Shown: positions 8,935-17,830 of the stretch, piece after piece
Layout of the letters: each line of letters opens with the position of its first letter
Numbering within the stretch: position 1 is the stretch's first letter
Assembly (NCBI RefSeq): GCF_042885655.1
Contig: NZ_JBHVRO010000010.1
Span: 62,001-126,000 of the forward strand
Source: Psychrobacillus sp042885655
GTDB lineage: Bacteria > Bacillota > Bacilli > Bacillales_A > Planococcaceae
Length of the DNA stretch: 64,000 bases
Reading direction: 5' to 3'
Position numbers and translations under genes: made by a program
Notes under the pieces: model-generated
Databases searched by the model: none
What the model was told of the DNA's origin: nothing
Seen by the model: only the letters and a program-made list of their open reading frames with translations

Positions 8935-9190
8935 ATAAAAAAATGCTTTTCACATATTGTGAAAAGCATTGTCTCATACACGGTCAAAAAATTGTCCATG
9001 TGAGATAGCCCTCCAGAATACTTCATTCTGACAATTCTACATTTATTAAATGCAGAACCAACATAAGAAAAGGAAAAGCTTTTCTATGTTTCGGCGAATG
9101 ATCCTTTCCTCAACGATTACAGGATCTTTTCATCCTCCCGTTAAGTACTCTTATCAGTTCGCACCTCTATCTTCACTTGTTAAGTGAATA
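8935..9190 (-). promoter_or_regulatory. Lysine riboswitch (L-box) with terminator
   Basis: The minus strand upstream of lysC has the conserved L-box core AGAGGTGCGAAC (9157-9168), followed by stems including GGAGGATGAAAAGATCC and AAAAGCTTTTCC. It ends in a strong terminator AATGCTTTTCACA/TGTGAAAAGCATT followed by seven T (8937-8975). High lysine should favour the terminator and shut off lysC. Confidence 0.93.
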
Positions 9191-9217
9191 TTAAATTGTT
9201 TCAACCATACCACAACA

Positions 9218-11008
9218 TTATTCAGAAGACAATGAACTTTTCTGAAAATGATTAACCATTATGTCTGCTAACTTCTCTGGAAGTCCAGCGTCTATAAATT
9301 CCTCTTTAGTAGCTACTTGCATTTTTTTCAACGAACCGAAATGTTTTAATAATAACGTCTTTCGCTTTGGTCCTATACCTTCAATACCATCTAAGGAAGA
9401 TGCAATAGTATGTTTCCCTCGTTGTTGACGATGAAAGGTGATCGCAAAACGATGCACTTCATCTTGAATTCGTTGTAATAAATAAAACGCTTCACTTGTA
9501 CGTTTCATAGGGATAATATCCATCGGATCACCAAATAATAGCTGAGAAGTTTGATGCTTACCATCTTTTGCAAGCCCAGCAATAGGTATTTCTAACCCAA
9601 GTTCATCTTCGACAATTTCTCTGGCAGCTTCTATCTGTCCTTTTCCACCATCAATTATTATTAAATCTGGCAGTGGTAAGTTTTCCTTTAAAACACGGGT
9701 ATATCTTCTCCGAACTACCTCACGCATTGCACCATAATCATCATGTTTAGCAGCAGTTTTCGTTTTATATTTTCGGTAGTCTTTTTTATAAGCCTTTCCA
9801 TCGACGAAAACTACCATAGCCGAAACTGCATCCGTGCCGTGAATATGGGAATTATCAAACGATTCTATTCGATTTGGTGTAGCAATCCCCATAAGTTCCC
9901 CTAATTCTTGAACAGCTCCAATTGTTCTTTCTTCTTGTCGCTCGATAAGATGAAACTTTTCCTTTAGGGCTAATATTGCATTTTTTTCGGCAAGGTCGAC
10001 CAAATTCTTTTTTGTCCCTTTTTGAGGAATAATTACTTTCATCTCTAAAAGTTCCGTTGCCAAATGCAAATCTGTATTACTTGGCACGAAAATTTCTTTC
10101 GGCTTAATATGTTCCACTTTTGCATAAAACTGCCCTAAAAACGTAAGAAACTCTTCCTCCGGATCTCGATAGATCGGAAATAAAGACACATCTCGTTCTA
10201 TTAACTTTCCTTGACGAATGAAAAAAACTTGGACACACATCCAACCTTTGTCTACTGAATATCCAAATACATCGCGACTTGTAAAATCATTCATCGTCAT
10301 TTTTTGCTTTTCCATCACCAGTTCGATATGAGAGATCTGATCTCGATATTCTTTGGCACGCTCAAATTCTAAGCTTTCAGCCGCTACATGCATTTTTTCC
10401 GTTAACTCTTTTTTAACTTGTAAGTGCCCGCCATTTAAAAAACTAGTAATTTCTTGAATTATTTCAGTGTAAACGGAATCCTCGATTTGTTTCACACAGG
10501 GAGCTAAGCATTGCCCCATATGATAATATAAACAAACTCTGTTCGGCAACTTTTGACATTTTCGTAAAGGATATAATCGATCAAGTAGTTTTTTCGTTTC
10601 ATGAGCTGCATGAGAATTAGGATAGGGCCCGAAATATTTACCCTTATCTTTTTTTACTTGTCTAGTAATAATAAGTTTAGGATTTTTCTCGGCTGTAATT
10701 TTAATGTATGGATACGTTTTATCGTCTTTTAGCATAATATTGTACTTCGGATCATGTTTTTTTATAAGGTGAAGTTCAAGTATCAATGCTTCTAACTCTG
10801 ACGATGTAACAATATATTCGAAGTCAACTATTTCTTGGACAAGTCTTTGTGTTTTTCCATCGTGAGAACCAGTAAAATATGATCGTACACGATTTTTTAA
10901 TATTTTCGCTTTCCCAACATAAATTATTGTTCCTTGTCGGTCTTTCATTAAATAACATCCCGGCTGATCCGGTAGGATTGCACATTTTTGTTGAATTAAA
11001 TCATTCAT
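9218..11008 (-). CDS. uvrC: Excinuclease ABC subunit C
   Basis: A 596-residue nucleotide-excision-repair nuclease that nicks on both sides of a lesion bound by UvrB. Order: N-terminal GIY-YIG domain (LPDQPGCYLMKD...IIYVGKAKILKNRVRSYF), a cysteine cluster (about 160-180), UVR motif near 205-240, RNase H-like endonuclease domain (ESFDNSHIHGTDAVSAMVVF, DLIIIDGGKGQ) and a C-terminal helix-hairpin-helix (LDGIEGIGPKRKTLLLKHFGS). The start at 11008 is chosen because AGGTGA precedes it; a TTG 18 bases upstream is less likely. Confidence 0.97.
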   Translation of the reverse strand: MNDLIQQKCAILPDQPGCYLMKDRQGTIIYVGKAKILKNRVRSYFTGSHDGKTQRLVQEIVDFEYIVTSSELEALILELHLIKKHDPKYNIMLKDDKTYPYIKITAEKNPKLIITRQVKKDKGKYFGPYPNSHAAHETKKLLDRLYPLRKCQKLPNRVCLYYHMGQCLAPCVKQIEDSVYTEIIQEITSFLNGGHLQVKKELTEKMHVAAESLEFERAKEYRDQISHIELVMEKQKMTMNDFTSRDVFGYSVDKGWMCVQVFFIRQGKLIERDVSLFPIYRDPEEEFLTFLGQFYAKVEHIKPKEIFVPSNTDLHLATELLEMKVIIPQKGTKKNLVDLAEKNAILALKEKFHLIERQEERTIGAVQELGELMGIATPNRIESFDNSHIHGTDAVSAMVVFVDGKAYKKDYRKYKTKTAAKHDDYGAMREVVRRRYTRVLKENLPLPDLIIIDGGKGQIEAAREIVEDELGLEIPIAGLAKDGKHQTSQLLFGDPMDIIPMKRTSEAFYLLQRIQDEVHRFAITFHRQQRGKHTIASSLDGIEGIGPKRKTLLLKHFGSLKKMQVATKEEFIDAGLPEKLADIMVNHFQKSSLSSE

Positions 11009-11031
11009 AATATCACCTATTATCAAATTAG

Positions 11032-11132
11032 CCTTGGTTTATTTGCGTCCAGATTTTGCACCTAGCTTGCTAGGTGAACTCCTTCCAAAATCTGTGACAT
11101 CCGTCGGAGGCTTTAACTTTATTAAGCCAAGG
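11032..11132. repeat. Nested-stem repeat, family E, copy 1
   Basis: Outer CCTTGG (11032-11037) pairs with CCAAGG (11127-11132), middle CAGATTTTG (11050-11058) with CAAAATCTG (11086-11094), and inner CACCTAGC (11059-11066) with GCTAGGTG (11069-11076). A related copy lies upstream of pheS at 47.57-47.65 kb, where the inner stem has a different sequence that still pairs. Confidence 0.7.
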
Positions 11133-11217
11133 AATCACCCCTGCTGAATTGTGTAAATGCTTCATATTAATCTAACCTCTTATAGAAGTGGATGACTTTG
11201 ACTGAATTAAGTTAAAA

Positions 11218-11245
11218 AAACCGGGCACCATTTAGGACCCGGTTT
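11218..11245 (-). terminator. Terminator of trxA
   Basis: AACCGGG/CCCGGTT stem (11219-11225 with 11238-11244) followed by T residues on the minus strand, a few bases after the trxA stop. Confidence 0.8.
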
Positions 11246-11249
11246 ATTA

Positions 11250-11564
11250 TTATGCGTTTTTCTCTACAAATTGAACTAAAGCTTCTTTAGGTTGGAAACC
11301 AACTGCTTTGTCTACTGGTTGACCATCTTTAAATAATACTAAAGTTGGGATAGACATAATACCGAATTGACTTGCAGTTGCTTGGTTTTCATCAACATCT
11401 ACTTTTACTATCTTTATTTTATCGCTCATTTCAGCATCCATTTCTTCTAATACAGGAGCAATCATTTTACATGGGCCACACCATGTTGCCCAAAAATCTA
11501 CTAATACTAAACCTTCTTCTATTTCTTGATTAAATGTTTGATCTGTTCCGTGAACAATTGCCAT
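11250..11564 (-). CDS. trxA: Thioredoxin
   Basis: The 104-residue classical thioredoxin, general cytosolic disulfide reductase. The active site WCGPCK is at about residues 28-33 and the cis-proline loop is SIPTLVLF. A strong AGGAGG precedes the ATG and a terminator follows, so it is probably its own transcription unit. Located between uvrC and etfA as in B. subtilis. Confidence 0.98.
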   Translation of the reverse strand: MAIVHGTDQTFNQEIEEGLVLVDFWATWCGPCKMIAPVLEEMDAEMSDKIKIVKVDVDENQATASQFGIMSIPTLVLFKDGQPVDKAVGFQPKEALVQFVEKNA

Positions 11565-11647
11565 TTTAAAATTCCTCCTTAGTCTAACTATGTTTTGATT
11601 ATATCAGACTAAAATAACTACTTCTACATTTTAGCTTGAAAGAAAAG

Positions 11648-11678
11648 AACTTGGCTCTTTTTAATAGAGCCAAGTATC
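11648..11678 (-). terminator. Terminator of the fad/etf operon
   Basis: ACTTGGCTCT/AGAGCCAAGT (11649-11658 with 11666-11675), with a short pyrimidine tail on the minus strand, directly after the etfA stop. Confidence 0.75.
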
Positions 11679-11681
11679 TTA

Positions 11682-12659
11682 TTAAGCATTTACTTGAAGT
11701 TTTTTAAATTCTTCAGTAAGCATAGGAATTACTTCAAACAAGTCTCCAACAATACCGTAATCAGCTACTTTAAAGATGTTTGCTTCTGGATCTTTATTGA
11801 TAGCTACGATTATTTTCGAGTTTGACATTCCTGCCAAATGTTGGATAGCACCTGATATTCCAGCTGCAATATAAAGATCTGGCGTTACTACTTTACCAGT
11901 TTGACCGATTTGTAAAGAATAATCACAGTAATCTGCGTCACACGCCCCACGTGATGCCCCAACTGCTCCACCAAGTACTTTGGCAAGCTCTTTTAAAGGC
12001 TCGAAACCTTCTTCACTCTTCACTCCACGTCCACCTGCAATTACTACTTTTGCTTCTGATAAATCAACACCTTCAGAAGATTTACGAACTACTTCTTTAA
12101 TGATTGTACGTAAGTTTGTTATATCAACAGTTAATGAAGTAACATCCGCTGATTTGCTTTCATCTTTTGTAAGAGGTGCAATATTATTTGGACGGATTGT
12201 AATAAATTCCATTCCATCTTTCACTTTTACTTTCTCAAAAGCCTTACCTGAGTAAATCGGGCGAATATATATAGCAGCATCGCCTTCACCCTCAATGGAA
12301 GTAACATCGGATACTAAACCAACTTGCAATTTACTAGCAACTTTTGGCGATAAATCTTTACCAAGTGCAGTATGTCCAAATACAATTGCTTCTGGTTTTT
12401 CTTGATCAATTACAGCAAGTAGCGCTTGTCCGTATCCATCAGAAGTGTATTGTTTTAAATGTGGATGTTCTACAGTGATAACTCGGTCTGCACCATATTT
12501 TCCTAATCCGCCTGCTAAATCCTTCACTGAATCTCCTAAAAGAACACTAACTACTTCACCGCCACTAGATATTTGTTTTGCAGCAGCAATTGCTTCGTAT
12601 GAAACATTACGTAGAGCACCTTCACGTGCTTCTCCTAATACTAATACTTTTTTAGACAT
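11682..12659 (-). CDS. etfA: Electron transfer flavoprotein alpha subunit
   Basis: A 325-residue ETF subunit that holds FAD and accepts electrons from acyl-CoA dehydrogenases. The C-terminal FAD domain shows VVIAGGRGVKSEEGF, GASRGACDADYC, QIGQTGKVV, PDLYIAAGISGAIQHLAGM and INKDPEANIFKVADYGIVGD, all typical. It follows etfB by about 110 bases and serves the beta-oxidation genes upstream. Confidence 0.98.
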   Translation of the reverse strand: MSKKVLVLGEAREGALRNVSYEAIAAAKQISSGGEVVSVLLGDSVKDLAGGLGKYGADRVITVEHPHLKQYTSDGYGQALLAVIDQEKPEAIVFGHTALGKDLSPKVASKLQVGLVSDVTSIEGEGDAAIYIRPIYSGKAFEKVKVKDGMEFITIRPNNIAPLTKDESKSADVTSLTVDITNLRTIIKEVVRKSSEGVDLSEAKVVIAGGRGVKSEEGFEPLKELAKVLGGAVGASRGACDADYCDYSLQIGQTGKVVTPDLYIAAGISGAIQHLAGMSNSKIIVAINKDPEANIFKVADYGIVGDLFEVIPMLTEEFKKLQVNA

Positions 12660-12767
12660 GTTAATTTCCTCCCATTTTGAATGTAACTTTAATTAGAATC
12701 AATTACGCCATAGCGACCCGGCATTCATCCCTCCATTTTTGATCTGGGGGCTTCTGCACTAGAAAAT

Positions 12768-13541
12768 TTAAATCACTTTTGCTTCTGAATGAAGTAAATG
12801 AACTAATTCTTTTACTTGGTCAGCTAAATCTCCTTCTAATACTTTACCTGCTTCTTTTTTAGGAGGTAAATAAATCTCAATTGTTTCTGTTTTTGCTTCT
12901 ACATCATCTTCATCAATATCTAAGTCATCTAGTTCTACTTCTTCTAGAGGTTTTTTCTTAGCTTTCATAATTCCAGGTAAAGAAGGATAGCGTGGCTCGT
13001 TTAAACCTTGTTGAGCAGTAACTAACAATGGTAATGATGTTTCTAGAATTTCTGTATCCCCTTCTACATCACGTTTAATCGTCACATTAGTTCCATTGAT
13101 TTCAAGGCTTGTAATTGTTGTTACATAATTAATACCTAATAATTCTGCTACACGTGGTCCAACTTGACCTGAACCACCATCAATCGCAACGTTACCAGCT
13201 AAAATTAAATCTGCATCTTTATCCTTTAAATATTCAGAAATGATTTGAGCAGCAGTAAATTGATCTACTTCTTCTAAATCATCTTCTGTATTAATAAGAA
13301 CAGCTTTATCAGCACCCATTGCTAATGCTGTACGTAATTGTTTTTCCGCGTCTTCACCGCCCATTGTTAAAACGGTTACTTCTCCACCATGAGCATCTCG
13401 GACTTGAATTGCTTCTTCAATCGCATACTCATCATAAGGGTTAATGATAAATTCTGCTCCGTCTTCTTGGATTTTACCGCCACTTACTACTATTTTTTCC
13501 TCTGTATCGAATGTACGTTTTACTAATACAAAAATATTCAT
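12768..13541 (-). CDS. etfB: Electron transfer flavoprotein beta subunit
   Basis: A 257-residue partner of EtfA that binds AMP. Family segments seen: INPYDEYAIEEA, LTMGGEDAEKQLRTALAMGADKAVLI, GNVAIDGGSGQVGPRVAE and the C-terminal recognition region PRYPSLPGIMKAKKKP. It lies between the enoyl-CoA hydratase gene and etfA. Confidence 0.98.
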   Translation of the reverse strand: MNIFVLVKRTFDTEEKIVVSGGKIQEDGAEFIINPYDEYAIEEAIQVRDAHGGEVTVLTMGGEDAEKQLRTALAMGADKAVLINTEDDLEEVDQFTAAQIISEYLKDKDADLILAGNVAIDGGSGQVGPRVAELLGINYVTTITSLEINGTNVTIKRDVEGDTEILETSLPLLVTAQQGLNEPRYPSLPGIMKAKKKPLEEVELDDLDIDEDDVEAKTETIEIYLPPKKEAGKVLEGDLADQVKELVHLLHSEAKVI

Positions 13542-13569
13542 CTAGAATTCCTCCCAATGCATTATATTA

Positions 13570-14343
13570 TTATTTCCCTTTAAAAACGGGATCTCTTTTC
13601 TCTAAAAATGCTGATATTCCTTCTTTAGCGTCTTCCGAAACGAAAACCGTTCCAAAAGCATTCGCTTCTGCTTTAACTCCGTCATGATACGAGGCAGGTT
13701 TAACGAACTGAAGCATCTCAAGTGCTGCCTTAACAGCAACCGGGCTCTTCTTCGCAATTTTTTTTGCTAGTTCCTGCGCACGTTCAAACAACTCTTCTTC
13801 TGGATATGCATGATTAGCTAGACCGAATGCGGCAGCATCTATCCCGCTTATAGGATCACTTGTTAAAAGCATTTCAGCTGCTTTAGCTAAACCAACGTAA
13901 CGAGGCAAACGCTGGGTTCCAGCAAAACCAGGTATTAATCCTAATTGTAATTCCGGAAGACCAAGTTTAGCATTTTCAGCAACAAGTCGGATATGACAGC
14001 TCATCGCTAATTCAAGTCCGCCCCCTAGTGCTGCTCCATGAATCGCAGCTATCACCGGTTTTGAAAACGTTTCCAATCTTTCGAAAATAGATTGCCCACT
14101 AGCAGATAGCTCGGAGAATTCTGCCCCAGTAGAAATAGAAGTAAATTCTTTAATATCTGCTCCCGCAGAAAAGAATCTTCCTTCACCTTTCAATAAAATA
14201 ACTCGTACGGATTCATCTTTTTCAACAGCATTTAGCATATCATTTATTTCTAAAATAACCCCTCGTGCCAATGCATTTGCTGGCGGACGATTAATTGTAG
14301 CAGTTGCTACTCCATCCTCAATAGTCCATGATAAAAACTCCAT
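13570..14343 (-). CDS. fadB: Enoyl-CoA hydratase (YsiB/FadB-like)
   Basis: A 257-residue crotonase-fold enzyme that hydrates trans-2-enoyl-CoA in beta-oxidation. The oxyanion-hole segments FSAGADIKEF (about 58-67) and AAIHGAALGGGLELAMSCH, and the catalytic glutamate region AKLGLPELQLGLIPGFAGTQRL, are present. It is flanked by fadR and etfB in the B. subtilis order, supporting a role in fatty-acid breakdown. Confidence 0.94.
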   Translation of the reverse strand: MEFLSWTIEDGVATATINRPPANALARGVILEINDMLNAVEKDESVRVILLKGEGRFFSAGADIKEFTSISTGAEFSELSASGQSIFERLETFSKPVIAAIHGAALGGGLELAMSCHIRLVAENAKLGLPELQLGLIPGFAGTQRLPRYVGLAKAAEMLLTSDPISGIDAAAFGLANHAYPEEELFERAQELAKKIAKKSPVAVKAALEMLQFVKPASYHDGVKAEANAFGTVFVSEDAKEGISAFLEKRDPVFKGK

Positions 14344-14361
14344 TTGTTCACTTCCCCTTTG

Positions 14362-14943
14362 CTAAGCTTTGATACCTTTTAACAATAGACGATGTACTTT
14401 TCCTGCAAGGTCTACTAAGTCATATTTATGCTCATTCATAACCCAGCTTGTAGTCGTCTCATCAATTGTACCAAAAACCATCTGTCTTGCTAAGCGAATA
14501 TCGATGGATTGATCAAATTCTCCATTTTCAATCCCCTCTTTTAATATAGCATCTAACCAAATCAAGTAAGTCTTTAATATTGAATTAATCTTTTGTCTTA
14601 ATACTAAATTCGATTGTCGTAGCTCTAATTGAGTAACAGTAGCTAGATGATGATTGCTAGCAAGAACACTAAAATGGTTCTCAATCATTTTGAACAACTT
14701 CATAGATGCGCTAATATCTTCTTTGACAATTTCATTTAAATTTTCAGCAAACATCTCCATTTTTTCCTCAAAAACGGAGATTAATATATCTTCTTTGTTT
14801 TTAAAATACAAATAGATTGTTCCATCAGCTACGCCAGCTTGCTTTGCTATTTTAGAAACTTGTGATTGATGGTAACCATTTTCTGCTATAACAATGATTG
14901 CAGCGTCGATAATTTGCTTATATTTAGGTTTATCTTTCTTCAA
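14362..14943 (-). CDS. fadR: TetR-family fatty-acid degradation repressor FadR (YsiA)
   Basis: A 193-residue TetR repressor. The HTH reads SQVSKIAKQAGVADGTIYLYFKNKEDIL and the C-terminal half is the ligand domain. In B. subtilis FadR is released by long-chain acyl-CoA. I place the start at the TTG at 14943 (KKDKPKYKQIIDAA) because GGTGGTG lies before it and the length matches B. subtilis (194). A consensus operator lies 26 bases upstream, in the gap to lcfA. Confidence 0.95.
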   Translation of the reverse strand: MKKDKPKYKQIIDAAIIVIAENGYHQSQVSKIAKQAGVADGTIYLYFKNKEDILISVFEEKMEMFAENLNEIVKEDISASMKLFKMIENHFSVLASNHHLATVTQLELRQSNLVLRQKINSILKTYLIWLDAILKEGIENGEFDQSIDIRLARQMVFGTIDETTTSWVMNEHKYDLVDLAGKVHRLLLKGIKA

Positions 14944-14968
14944 TGAATACACCACCAAAATAAAAATA

Positions 14969-14986
14969 TGAATGATTATTCATTCA
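14969..14986. promoter_or_regulatory. FadR operator
   Basis: The palindrome TGAATGATTATTCATTCA matches the B. subtilis FadR consensus TGAATGAMTANTCATTCA at every position. It lies between lcfA and fadR and should give acyl-CoA-sensitive autorepression of fadR and the genes downstream. Confidence 0.9.
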
Positions 14987-15029
14987 TATTTTTATATTAT
15001 ATTTAATTTTTTATTATGTCAATCATCAT

Positions 15030-16724
15030 TTAACTGTTAACTATTTGTTTTAACTTTACTTTTTCTTCTTCTATTAAAGTTCTTCTTAAAATTTTTCCTA
15101 CCGCTGTTTTTGGTAGTTCTGTTCTAAATTCATAGATTCGAGGAACCTTAAAGGCAGCTAGATTTTCTCGGCAAAATATGTTTAATTCTTCTTCTGTAAT
15201 ATTTGCCCCTTCTTTGATGACAACATAAGCTTTCACAGTTTCACCACGATATGGATCTGGAACTCCTGCAACTACACATTCTTGAACGGCTGGATGTTCA
15301 TATAGAACTTCTTCTACATCTCTAGGATAAATATTATATCCTCCAGCAATAATCATATCTTTTTTACGATCAACCACAAAGAAGAAACCGTTTTCATCCA
15401 TATACCCCAAATCGCCTGTTAGCAACCATCCGTCGCGCATAGTCATTTCAGTATCTTCAGGCCTATTCCAGTAGCCTTTCATTACTTGTGGTCCTTTTAC
15501 TGCAATCTCTCCTATTTCTCCAGGAGGTAATGGCACGGAAGAATCAATTCCAAAAATAGCAGAGTCGGTATCTGGCCATGGTATTCCTACAGAACCTTTG
15601 ACTCTTTCATTACTATAAATTAAATTTGAATGAGTAACGGGCGAGGTCTCTGTTAGTCCATAACCCTCTACTAATTTACCACCAGTTACTTTCTCAAACT
15701 TTTCTTGCACTTCTAATGGTAATGCAGCTGAACCACTTAGACAAGCAACTATTGAAGATAAATCGTACTTTTGAACATCTGGATGGTTCAAGATTGCAAT
15801 ATAAATAGTTGGAGCACCTGGAAACAAAGTGGGTTTTTGTTTATCAATCGTTTTAAGGGCAGTTTCTACATCAAACTTAGGTAATAATATCATTCTATTT
15901 CCTAACATTACAGATAGGATTAATACAGTAGTCATCCCATATACATGAAAGAATGGTAGTATACCTAATATACTCTCTTCCCCTTCTTTACATTTGTATA
16001 GCCATGCATTACACATGGATGCATTAGAGATTAGATTTTTATGTGTTAACATTACACCTTTTGGAAATCCTGTTGTCCCACCTGTGTACTGAAGAAGTGC
16101 AATATCATCTTCAAAATCAAATGTTAGATTAATAGAATCCGCTTTTGCAACTTTCATTATTTCAGGAAATAAATGATTCATTCCTCTATGTTCTACTTTC
16201 ACACTAAATCCATATTGCTTCTTCTGTATGAAAGGATATATCTTGTTTTTTGGAAAAGGTAAATAATCTTTTATCCCAGTGATAATAATGTTCTCTAATT
16301 CTGTCTCTTTTAAAATTTTTGAGATTCTTGGAAAAAGGATATCTAATGCTAAAATTACTTTCGCACCAGAATCTTTCATTTGATAAGAAATTTCTCTTTC
16401 AGTATACAATGGATTTGTTTGAACCACAATTGCTCCAGCGTATAACGCCCCGTAGTAACCTATCACTCCTTGTGGACAATTCGGCAACATAATTGCTACC
16501 CGGTCACCTTTTTGCACTCCTAGCGTTCGTAAGTAATTTGCAAATTTCAACGATGATTCATACAGTTCTTCGTAAGTTAGATCTTTACCCATGAAATGTA
16601 TCGCAATTTTGGAAGGAAACTTATTATACGCCCTAGTTAAGTATTCTTGAACGGGTATATGTTCATAGTTGAGCGTATGTGGTATCTCTGGTGGATAATT
16701 GGAAAGCCACTGTTTTTCTGTCAT
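15030..16724 (-). CDS. lcfA: Long-chain fatty acid-CoA ligase
   Basis: A 564-residue ANL-superfamily enzyme that activates fatty acids to acyl-CoA through an acyl-adenylate. The AMP-binding motif YTGGTTGFPKGVMLTHKN, the GYGLTETSPVTH core motif, TGDLGYMDENGFFFVVDRKKDMI and the C-terminal PKTAVGKILRRTL catalytic lysine are present. It is the first gene of the lcfA-fadR-fadB-etfB-etfA cluster; a weaker FadR-like site lies just upstream. Confidence 0.96.
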   Translation of the reverse strand: MTEKQWLSNYPPEIPHTLNYEHIPVQEYLTRAYNKFPSKIAIHFMGKDLTYEELYESSLKFANYLRTLGVQKGDRVAIMLPNCPQGVIGYYGALYAGAIVVQTNPLYTEREISYQMKDSGAKVILALDILFPRISKILKETELENIIITGIKDYLPFPKNKIYPFIQKKQYGFSVKVEHRGMNHLFPEIMKVAKADSINLTFDFEDDIALLQYTGGTTGFPKGVMLTHKNLISNASMCNAWLYKCKEGEESILGILPFFHVYGMTTVLILSVMLGNRMILLPKFDVETALKTIDKQKPTLFPGAPTIYIAILNHPDVQKYDLSSIVACLSGSAALPLEVQEKFEKVTGGKLVEGYGLTETSPVTHSNLIYSNERVKGSVGIPWPDTDSAIFGIDSSVPLPPGEIGEIAVKGPQVMKGYWNRPEDTEMTMRDGWLLTGDLGYMDENGFFFVVDRKKDMIIAGGYNIYPRDVEEVLYEHPAVQECVVAGVPDPYRGETVKAYVVIKEGANITEEELNIFCRENLAAFKVPRIYEFRTELPKTAVGKILRRTLIEEEKVKLKQIVNS

Positions 16725-16786
16725 TTTTAAAACCCCCTCTATAATATAATTGTATGAATATTCCTATTATTTATTATAAATAAAAA

Positions 16787-16804
16787 TGAATGACAATTCA
16801 ATTT
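16787..16804. promoter_or_regulatory. Possible weak FadR site upstream of lcfA
   Basis: TGAATGACAATTCAATTT keeps the left half of the FadR palindrome exactly and part of the right half (about 14 of 18 positions). Its location 63 bases before the lcfA start is sensible; the match alone is modest. Confidence 0.4.
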
Positions 16805-16859
16805 ATTCGAGAGCCTTATTCTGTAATTGTTTTGGTACCATTGCAGTACACTACTTGAT

Positions 16860-17130
16860 AAAGACATAGAAGAAAAAGATGCTAGACTCGTGAGGAAGAA
16901 CGGACTAACGAGACCCCGCACGAAACGAAAAATACGAAGGAAGGCTAAGGGCGCCTCGCCCTGAGGCGACGCCTTCACGACCAACATCGTGTTGGCCTAG
17001 GAGGCTCGTCGCTCGCCCGCGGAAAGCGATTGCCAGGCGCTAAATCTTTAGAGGAACGTCTTTGTTACGATTATTTTCAGTGCCCTCAAGCGAAAACATT
17101 TGGAGGCTAGGTACGTCCACGGAAAACGAG
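16860..17130 (+). repeat. GC-rich hairpin repeat, family A-related, with two-hairpin module
   Basis: A GC-rich island in AT-rich DNA. The module at 16951-16997 has hairpins CGCCTC/GAGGCG (16952-16957 with 16963-16968) and CCAAC/GTTGG (16981-16985 with 16991-16995), joined by GACGCCTTCACGA. It is followed by CTCGTCGCTCGCCCGCGGAAAGCGA. The same module in other sequence form occurs at 2.43, 24.2 and 60.09 kb. I see no gene in 16725-17257. Confidence 0.7.
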
Positions 17131-17174
17131 TTTCTTTTTCCTACTCACCTTTCTTACTTTACATTTTGAAAGAA

Positions 17175-17223
17175 AAAGACTGTAGGCAACTTCGATTTTT
17201 GTCGAGGATGTCTACAGTCTGAG
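17175..17223 (-). terminator. Terminator downstream of the yshE locus
   Basis: AGACTGTAG/CTACAGTCT (17177-17185 with 17212-17220) with an inner TCGA stem, followed by T-rich sequence on the minus strand. Confidence 0.75.
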
Positions 17224-17257
17224 AATTGTATCTTACTAATTCACTCAATACTATTAT

Positions 17258-17338
17258 TTAATTCATTACTATATATACTATTCCAACTAGTACAAAACAT
17301 ATACCTACAGCAATTAATACTTTCGATAATTTTTCCAT
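17258..17338 (-). CDS. Small single-pass membrane protein, 26 residues
   Basis: A short frame reading MEKLSKVLIAVGICFVLVG and ending IVYIVMN: a charged start, then one hydrophobic helix of about 20 residues. It has a proper Shine-Dalgarno (AGGAGA, 7-8 bases before the ATG) and sits 11 bases downstream of yshE, with the terminator following, so it is probably in the same transcript. No family recognised. Too short for homology to be decisive; codon pattern and ribosome-binding sequence are the support. Confidence 0.6.
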   Translation of the reverse strand: MEKLSKVLIAVGICFVLVGIVYIVMN

Positions 17339-17349
17339 TGTTATCTCTC

Positions 17350-17763
17350 CTAAGAAATACTTGCTCCAATGACAAATGACAAACCTACTGAAATTATAAG
17401 AGAAATAAACCCTACCGAACGATTATCTTCTTCAATCTCTTTGTCCACATGAAAACTTGGCGTTAAAAACTCAAATAACCAATACGCAAGAATTAGTAAT
17501 GTGAAACCAAAAAGTCCCCAACCTATCATTTCAAATAATGAATTATGTTGTTCAATAGAATAGCGGAATATATTACAGACACCGAAAATTTTTCCCCCAG
17601 TTGCCATTGCTACTGCAACATTCCCCTTTTTTATCTCTTCCCAGTTTTTGTATTTTGTAACGATTTCGAACAAAACCATGGAAACAATTAAACATAAAAC
17701 CACAACGCTAAAATAACCAGCAGAATCTACTAATGGGTTTGACCAAAAACTAGAAAGTACCAT
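17350..17763 (-). CDS. yshE: DUF350 membrane protein (YshE)
   Basis: A 137-residue protein with four predicted membrane helices, of the DUF350/YshE family; place upstream of lcfA and downstream of mutS2 matches B. subtilis. Function unknown. The pattern FEIVTKYKNWEEIKKGNVAVAMATGGKIFGVCN between helices one and two is characteristic of the family. It is followed closely by a 26-residue membrane peptide gene. Confidence 0.88.
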   Translation of the reverse strand: MVLSSFWSNPLVDSAGYFSVVVLCLIVSMVLFEIVTKYKNWEEIKKGNVAVAMATGGKIFGVCNIFRYSIEQHNSLFEMIGWGLFGFTLLILAYWLFEFLTPSFHVDKEIEEDNRSVGFISLIISVGLSFVIGASIS

Positions 17764-17830
17764 GTTAAAAACCCCTTTAAACTTTTCTTACTCTACGTTC
17801 TAACAAATAAAAAGTTTCAAAACTCGACTG

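Noticed and set aside
16739..16987. 82-codon minus-strand frame upstream of lcfA
   Set aside because: It runs through a GC-rich hairpin repeat and has no plausible start signal or protein-like composition.
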